DNA of 9,651 nucleotides from positions 1-9,651 of the forward strand of contig JAFAFM010000291.1 in assembly GCA_023423495.1 (NCBI GenBank), written 5' to 3'. Both the position numbers and the translations under genes were made by a program. This DNA is from Armatimonadota bacterium. GTDB taxonomy: Bacteria; Armatimonadota; Fimbriimonadia; Fimbriimonadales; Fimbriimonadaceae. The notes under the pieces were generated by a model, which worked only from the letters and a program-made list of their open reading frames with translations, was not told the origin of the DNA and made no database searches. Positions 7,319-9,651 of this stretch are shown piece by piece; position 1 is the first letter of the stretch, and each line of letters starts with the position of its first letter.

Positions 7319-7495
7319 ATGATCAACACGATCCGACTTTGGAATCGTGCATTTACCAAGGCGGAGGAAGTCCAGACCCCTCGCTATGCGAAACAAAAGA
7401 GGTCGCAAGAGAGCCGTGAGGGATTTATAGAATCCTTCGTAAAGCTTTTTGAGAGTCAAGCCGAACTGGTCGTCCGAAATCTCAATAAGGCCTGA
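7319..7495 (+). CDS. Small hypothetical protein, 58 residues
   Basis: An ATG with a perfect AGGAGG nine bases upstream opens a 58-codon frame ending in TGA at 7493-7495, directly before two hairpins. The product begins MINTIRLWNRAFTK and ends ELVVRNLNKA. It is basic in the first half (YAKQKRSQESR) and has a probable amphipathic helix (about 34-56, GFIESFVKLFESQAELVV). It has no signal peptide and no cysteine. I do not recognise a family. It lies 146 bases after the regulator gene on the same strand, so it may be the last gene of the pil/two-component operon or have its own promoter. A minus-strand frame over the same DNA has no ribosome binding site, so I prefer this reading. Confidence 0.6.
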   Translation: MINTIRLWNRAFTKAEEVQTPRYAKQKRSQESREGFIESFVKLFESQAELVVRNLNKA

Positions 7496-7502
7496 ATTCT
7501 CC

Positions 7503-7537
7503 GCGGGCTGCTCGAATACGAAATTCAAGCAGCCCGC
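7503..7537 (+). repeat. Long inverted repeat (15-bp arms) after the small ORF
   Basis: The arms at 7503-7517 and 7523-7537 match at 14 of 15 positions, with one C-A mismatch and a five-base loop ACGAA. The outer part is GC-rich (GCGGGCTGCT). It starts eight bases after the small ORF's stop. Only a mixed TCTGCTGTCT follows rather than a T-run, so it is either a weak terminator or an mRNA 3'-stability hairpin. Confidence 0.6.
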
Positions 7538-7556
7538 TCTGCTGTCTGGTCCCATT

Positions 7557-7580
7557 GTTCGATTTTCATCGAACTTTTTT
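7557..7580 (+). terminator. Intrinsic terminator of the left transcription unit
   Basis: GTTCGAT (7557-7563) pairs perfectly with ATCGAAC (7568-7574) around TTTC, followed immediately by T6 (7575-7580). It is the only place in the window where a perfect stem of seven or more pairs runs straight into a T-tract. It would end transcription of the small ORF and possibly of the whole operon starting at 89. Confidence 0.7.
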
Positions 7581-7720
7581 GGAAGCTGATGCGTTTACTG
7601 TTTCATGAACCCACCGAAGCGAGGAAAGAGCACTTGAGAGCCGCCTAACTCTCCTTTTTCAACCTTAGGCCCAATGCCTCGCCCTGGAACCTTAAGCAGG
7701 TTCCCAATGTTCCAACAAGT

Positions 7721-7738
7721 AGTGACATGTGTGTCACT
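7721..7738. promoter_or_regulatory. Perfect dyad AGTGACA-N4-TGTCACT, candidate operator
   Basis: Seven-base arms are separated by four bases (TGTG), 30 bases before the ECF sigma start codon. The size and symmetry suit a dimeric repressor site, or it may act as an RNA hairpin. No cognate regulator can be named from this window. Confidence 0.4.
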
Positions 7739-7743
7739 CCCTA

Positions 7744-7758
7744 GCGCCGAAAGGGCGC
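7744..7758 (+). promoter_or_regulatory. Hairpin enclosing the only Shine-Dalgarno-like bases of the ECF sigma gene
   Basis: GCGCC (7744-7748) pairs with GGCGC (7754-7758) around GAAAG. The purine-rich AAAGGG (7750-7755) is the only ribosome-binding candidate before the ATG at 7768. It lies partly in the loop and partly in the stem, at a long spacing of about 12 bases. An in-frame TAA directly precedes the ATG, so no earlier start is possible. This suggests weak or controlled translation. Confidence 0.45.
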
Positions 7759-7767
7759 CCCTAATAA

Positions 7768-8385
7768 ATGGCTGAAACTAACTTTAGACTGGAACCGCAT
7801 GAAGAAGCCCGCTTCAATGAGCTTTTGGATGAAACCTATAAGAAGGTTTACAACATGGCTTATCGCCTGTCGGGCAGCAAGGCCGATGCCGAGGATCTGA
7901 CCCAAGAGGCCTTCTACCGAGCCTATCGGTCGTTCCGTGATTACGAAGGCGACCGGCCATTCGAGAACTGGATTTTCCGAATTGTTACTCGCCTATTCCT
8001 AGACTTACTCCGCAATCGTCGGCGACGTGTCAAGGCCGTTAGCTATGATGCGCCGCTGCAGCGCGAAGCTGGTGACGACAGTCTGTACTTCGACATGGCA
8101 GATGATGCGCCGAACGCAGAGCAGTCGTTGATGAATACCTCGCTGAGCGAGGAGATGCAAGCAGCTTTGGATTCACTAACTGCCGAGCAGCGGACGCTCG
8201 TGATCCTGGCCGACGTCGAAAACGTGCCTTACAAGGAGATTGCCGACATGCTCGGCAAGCCAGTCGGAACGATTCGCTCTCGCCTTCACCGAACGCACAA
8301 GTTAATCCGACACCGTTTGGAACAAGCCCGGAGGCGCAACGACAAGTCGTTTCCGAAGCTTGTTACTGGATACATGCCTTCCTAG
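7768..8385 (+). CDS. ECF-family RNA polymerase sigma factor (RpoE-like)
   Basis: This 205-residue protein contains region sigma-2 (about 18-88) with the typical YRLSGSKADAEDLTQEAFYRAYRSF stretch (AEDLTQEAF at 41-49) and ENWIFRIVTRLFLDLLRNRRRR. A variable acidic linker (about 95-125) follows, then region sigma-4 (about 132-183) with LTAEQRTLVILADVENVPY and the helix-turn-helix YKEIADMLGKPVGTIRSRLHR (recognition helix about 165-175). There is no sigma-3 domain, as expected for an ECF factor. About 20 basic or mixed residues extend past sigma-4 (EQARRRNDKSFPK and on). It directs RNA polymerase to alternative promoters. ECF genes are commonly followed by an anti-sigma gene, but here the next gene is a prepilin 224 bases away. 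The start is fixed by the preceding in-frame stop. Its targets cannot be deduced, though the pilin region is the obvious candidate. Confidence 0.93.
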   Translation: MAETNFRLEPHEEARFNELLDETYKKVYNMAYRLSGSKADAEDLTQEAFYRAYRSFRDYEGDRPFENWIFRIVTRLFLDLLRNRRRRVKAVSYDAPLQREAGDDSLYFDMADDAPNAEQSLMNTSLSEEMQAALDSLTAEQRTLVILADVENVPYKEIADMLGKPVGTIRSRLHRTHKLIRHRLEQARRRNDKSFPKLVTGYMPS

Positions 8386-8388
8386 GTG

Positions 8389-8406
8389 TCAGAAACGTTT
8401 TTCTGA
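8389..8406. repeat. Inverted repeat just after the ECF sigma gene
   Basis: TCAGAAA (8389-8395) pairs perfectly with TTTCTGA (8400-8406) around CGTT, starting three bases after the stop codon. It is followed by A's, not T's, so it does not look like a forward-strand terminator. Read-through into the pilin region is therefore possible. Confidence 0.45.
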
Positions 8407-8420
8407 AAAAAATTGACTTT

Positions 8421-8448
8421 TTGTCATTTTGATGGATCAAAATAGAAA
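8421..8448 (+). promoter_or_regulatory. Candidate pilin promoter with palindromic operator filling the spacer
   Basis: TTGTCA (8421-8426) and TAGAAA (8443-8448) are separated by 16 bases. These match the sigma70 -35 at five of six and the -10 at four of six positions. The spacer is itself a perfect dyad, TTTTGAT-GG-ATCAAAA (8427-8442). An overlapping TTGACT (8413-8418) offers an alternative -35. A repressor on the dyad would block the promoter. Transcription from here would give a leader of about 155 bases before the pilin ATG. Confidence 0.45.
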
Positions 8449-8458
8449 GGTGTGACCG

Positions 8459-8517
8459 TCTAAGACTTAGAACAGGAATGTGGATCCTCACAGATCTGTT
8501 TTAGAGTTTGTTTAGAC
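8459..8517. repeat. Cluster of dyads and TTAGA repeats upstream of the pilin
   Basis: TCTAAG-A-CTTAGA (8459-8471) is a perfect 13-base palindrome. Overlapping it, AACAG-N3-TGTG-N6-CACA-N3-CTGTT (8471-8500) is a 30-base two-tier dyad. TTTAGAG (8500-8506) and TTTAGAC (8511-8517) are near-identical direct repeats 11 bases apart, about one helical turn. The TTAGA core recurs throughout. The density suggests regulator binding sites just upstream of the TATAAG at 8521. Confidence 0.45.
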
Positions 8518-8520
8518 CTT

Positions 8521-8526
8521 TATAAG
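8521..8526 (+). promoter_or_regulatory. Possible -10 element TATAAG proximal to the pilin
   Basis: TATAAG matches the -10 consensus at five of six positions and lies 84 bases before the pilin ATG. No good -35 sits 16-18 bases upstream, where the end of the 30-base dyad is found instead, so an activator-dependent promoter would be needed. A further small inverted repeat TTCGCG/CGCGAA (8553-8558/8564-8569) lies in the leader. Confidence 0.35.
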
Positions 8527-8600
8527 TTACTGACGGCTCACCTTTTTTTGATTTCGCGATTTCCGCGAATTAGCCATCCGAAAAACTATTCCAACCCATT

Positions 8601-8604
8601 GGAG
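8601..8604 (+). promoter_or_regulatory. Shine-Dalgarno GGAG that fixes the pilin start
   Basis: GGAG ends five bases before the ATG at 8610. The in-frame GTG at 8604 uses the last G of this motif and would have no ribosome binding site of its own, so the ATG is the better start. Confidence 0.7.
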
Positions 8605-8609
8605 TGACT

Positions 8610-9455
8610 ATGCATACATGCAATCATCGCCGATCAGCCTTTACCTTGATTGAGCTTCTCGTCGTCATCGCGATCATCGCGATTCTAGCCGCCATCCTAT
8701 TCCCGGTCTTCGCCCAGGCGAAAGAGTCCGCGAAGAACTCCGCATTTCTTAGCAACACAAAGCAGACTGGCCTTGCCAACATCATGTACTGTGCTGACTA
8801 CGACGACGCATTCCCTCTGTCTTGGCGCGGTGACGCGACCAATGCAGACTGGACTTGGCAAGGTGGCATTCAGCCCTACACCAAGAACTGGGGCATCATG
8901 TTGAACCCGAAGATCAACCCGCCGAGCGGCCCTCAAGCCTATTGGCACCGCCTCCTGCACATGGGATCGCTCCCCCGTGCGTCGGCGGTCGATCCAGCCG
9001 TCTCCTTCTACACATCTGACTGGCGCGGCCTTGGAGCGACAAAGTCTGATGGAATTATGGGTTCCGGTGGTGGTGGTTACGGGTTCGACCCAGCTCCCAG
9101 CCTTACCCAGACTTCTGTCAGCGACATCTCCAACGTTGTCATGATCAGTGAATCGGGCGAGTTCGATATGTGGGTCGGCGTCTACGGATCCACTACACCC
9201 TTCGTTTTCTGCGGAGCTTGGAGTGGCACGTTTAACCCCCATGGCGGATACGTCATTTCCGGTCCTTCCGCTTCCACGCGAGCTCTCAATGGTGCGAGTG
9301 GAATTGGAAGCTGTGTCTACCCGAATGGTATGTCTACATTCGTAGCAACGGACGGTTCGGCGAAGGCTATGGACTTCCGTGGTAAGGTTATGGAGAAGAT
9401 CACCTTGGCGGACGGAACCCGGGCATTCCGACGGTTCTGGCCACTGGGTAACTAA
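8610..9455 (+). CDS. Type IV prepilin-like protein, H-X9-DG/DUF1559-type
   Basis: This 281-residue protein starts with a short basic leader [10 protein letters not shown], then the class III signal FTLIELLVV with mature Phe+1 (residue 11) and Glu+5 (Glu15). A hydrophobic helix to about residue 31 ends in [10 protein letters not shown]. The rest is a globular domain rich in Trp, Gly and aromatic residues. It has a [14 protein letters not shown] segment and a C-terminal [15 protein letters not shown] segment corresponding to the H-X9-DG region of DUF1559 pseudopilins, although the His position is Pro. A prepilin peptidase should cleave after Ala10; Ala at -1 replaces the usual Gly. It would be assembled by the machine encoded at the left, or be a minor pilin or cell-surface protein. 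Length is in the normal range for DUF1559 proteins. It is preceded by a complex regulatory region and overlaps the next gene by TAATG. Confidence 0.9.
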   Translation: MHTCNHRRSAFTLIELLVVIAIIAILAAILFPVFAQAKESAKNSAFLSNTKQTGLANIMYCADYDDAFPLSWRGDATNADWTWQGGIQPYTKNWGIMLNPKINPPSGPQAYWHRLLHMGSLPRASAVDPAVSFYTSDWRGLGATKSDGIMGSGGGGYGFDPAPSLTQTSVSDISNVVMISESGEFDMWVGVYGSTTPFVFCGAWSGTFNPHGGYVISGPSASTRALNGASGIGSCVYPNGMSTFVATDGSAKAMDFRGKVMEKITLADGTRAFRRFWPLGN

Positions 9456-9649
9456 TGACCATGAAGACCTTGAAGATTGTATCGTTGATCGCTATTTCAG
9501 TCGTTGCTGTCGCTTGTTCTGGATCCCAGGACGTCGGCGATGCCAACGCTCCAGCCCCGGCTGGAGCAACCGCGCCGTCTCCTGCACCTGCAGGTGGCAG
9601 TGGCGCGGCGGGTGGACCCGGCACTATGCCGGCTGCAGCGCCGAAGTAA
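9455..9649 (+). CDS. Small Ala/Pro/Gly-rich lipoprotein
   Basis: This 64-residue protein has a lipoprotein signal ([21 protein letters not shown], split by the lipobox AVA-Cys21). The mature part of only about 43 residues is low complexity, dominated by Ala, Pro and Gly with few charges (SGSQDVGD, then A/P/G-rich stretches to a final Lys). No folded domain is expected; it may be a lipid-anchored flexible tether. Its ATG overlaps the pilin TAA (TAATG, 9453-9457), implying translational coupling and co-expression with the prepilin. A second ATG at 9461 would give 62 residues with the same signal; neither start has a good Shine-Dalgarno. Function is unknown, and the context suggests a role in pilin or surface-structure biology. 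The stop is two bases before the window end, so it is complete. Confidence 0.75.
   Translation: MTMKTLKIVSLIAISVVAVACSGSQDVGDANAPAPAGATAPSPAPAGGSGAAGGPGTMPAAAPK
9548..9567. repeat. 20-base near-perfect palindrome inside the lipoprotein gene
   Basis: GCTCCAGCC and GGCTGGAGC flank a CC centre and form a nine-base-pair stem. A second perfect palindrome CACCTGCAGGTG follows at 9585-9596. Both lie in the Ala/Pro/Gly-coding region, where skewed codons make such symmetry likelier by chance. Confidence 0.4.
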
Positions 9650-9651
9650 GC

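Larger units (their letters stand above)
7581..7767 (+). promoter_or_regulatory. Structured leader upstream of the ECF sigma gene
   Basis: No gene is supported here. I see a weak stem-T5 element (GAGAG 7636-7640, CTCTC 7649-7653, T5 7655-7659). Three further perfect inverted repeats follow: GGAACC/GGTTCC (7686-7691/7699-7704), AGTGACA/TGTCACT (7721-7727/7732-7738) and GCGCC/GGCGC (7744-7748/7754-7758). TGGAAC (7685-7690) can instead pair with GTTCCA (7709-7714), so two mutually exclusive folds are possible. No convincing sigma70 promoter was found. GGAACCTT (7686-7693) looks like an ECF -35 element and is followed 17 bases later by TCCAA, which is weak evidence for autoregulation. Confidence 0.45.

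Noticed and set aside
7313..7555. Minus-strand 80-codon frame opposite the small ORF
   Set aside because: It has no Shine-Dalgarno before its ATG and runs through the long inverted repeat; the forward 58-codon frame has AGGAGG.
7589..7648. A 19-codon frame (MRLLFHEPTEARKEHLRAA) as a possible leader peptide for the ECF gene
   Set aside because: It has only a GGAAG at very short spacing, no run of regulatory codons and a weak following stem-T5. This is insufficient to call a gene, though it could be checked for conservation.
8389..8412. Hairpin after the ECF gene as a terminator
   Set aside because: The stem is perfect but is followed by an A-run on the forward strand, so it lacks the T-tract needed for forward termination.
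8427..8442. FNR/CRP-type binding site
   Set aside because: The half-sites TTGAT/ATCAA are right, but they are separated by two bases instead of four, so the spacing does not fit that family.
8697..9242. Minus-strand open frame of 181 codons over the pilin
   Set aside because: The forward frame is a convincing prepilin with ribosome binding site; the reverse product shows no family features.
1..9651. CRISPR arrays, tRNA or rRNA genes, insertion sequences, phage or defence genes
   Set aside because: No regularly spaced repeats, no cloverleaf-like or rRNA-like stretches, no transposase or terminal inverted repeats were seen; the window is an ordinary chromosomal envelope-machinery region.

Overview
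The window looks like chromosomal DNA from a moderately GC-rich, diderm, non-proteobacterial organism. An Armatimonadota/Fimbriimonadia-like host is the best guess. The main clue is the H-X9-DG/DUF1559-type prepilin near the right end, whose N-terminus reads [18 protein letters not shown] and then [10 protein letters not shown], a form I associate with that phylum. A secretin gene implies an outer membrane. The assignment is an inference from motifs, not from a database match.

Left and centre (about 1-7580) look like one long transcription unit. A near-consensus sigma70 promoter (TTGACA-17-TAGAAT, 89-117) precedes four genes linked by ATGA stop/start overlaps. They encode a 507-residue fusion of PilM (actin-like) and PilN (membrane plus periplasmic fold), then PilO, then a secretin, then a membrane-anchored PilP/GspC-like protein. 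Together these form the inner-membrane alignment complex and outer-membrane pore of a type IV pilus or type II secretion machine. The architecture is mixed: the fusion, the secretin without an AMIN domain and the GspC-like topology all resemble T2SS components GspL, GspD and GspC. Eighteen bases later come a soluble GAF histidine kinase and, overlapping it by ATGA, an NtrC-type sigma54 activator. The activator has receiver and AAA+ domains but no C-terminal DNA-binding domain. A 58-codon ORF with a perfect AGGAGG follows, then two hairpins, the second ending in T6.

The right part (7581-9651) holds a 187-base leader rich in inverted repeats, an ECF sigma factor with no neighbouring anti-sigma gene, and a 224-base AT-rich regulatory region with several dyads and candidate promoters. 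A major-pilin-like H-X9-DG prepilin follows, and then a small Ala/Pro/Gly-rich lipoprotein that overlaps it by TAATG.

Taken together, the window pairs the trans-envelope assembly module with a dedicated two-component system and places a sigma factor next to a pilin substrate. The most interesting hypothesis is a FlgS/FlgR-like assembly checkpoint: a cytosolic kinase and a DNA-binding-free sigma54 activator, co-expressed with the machine they might monitor.
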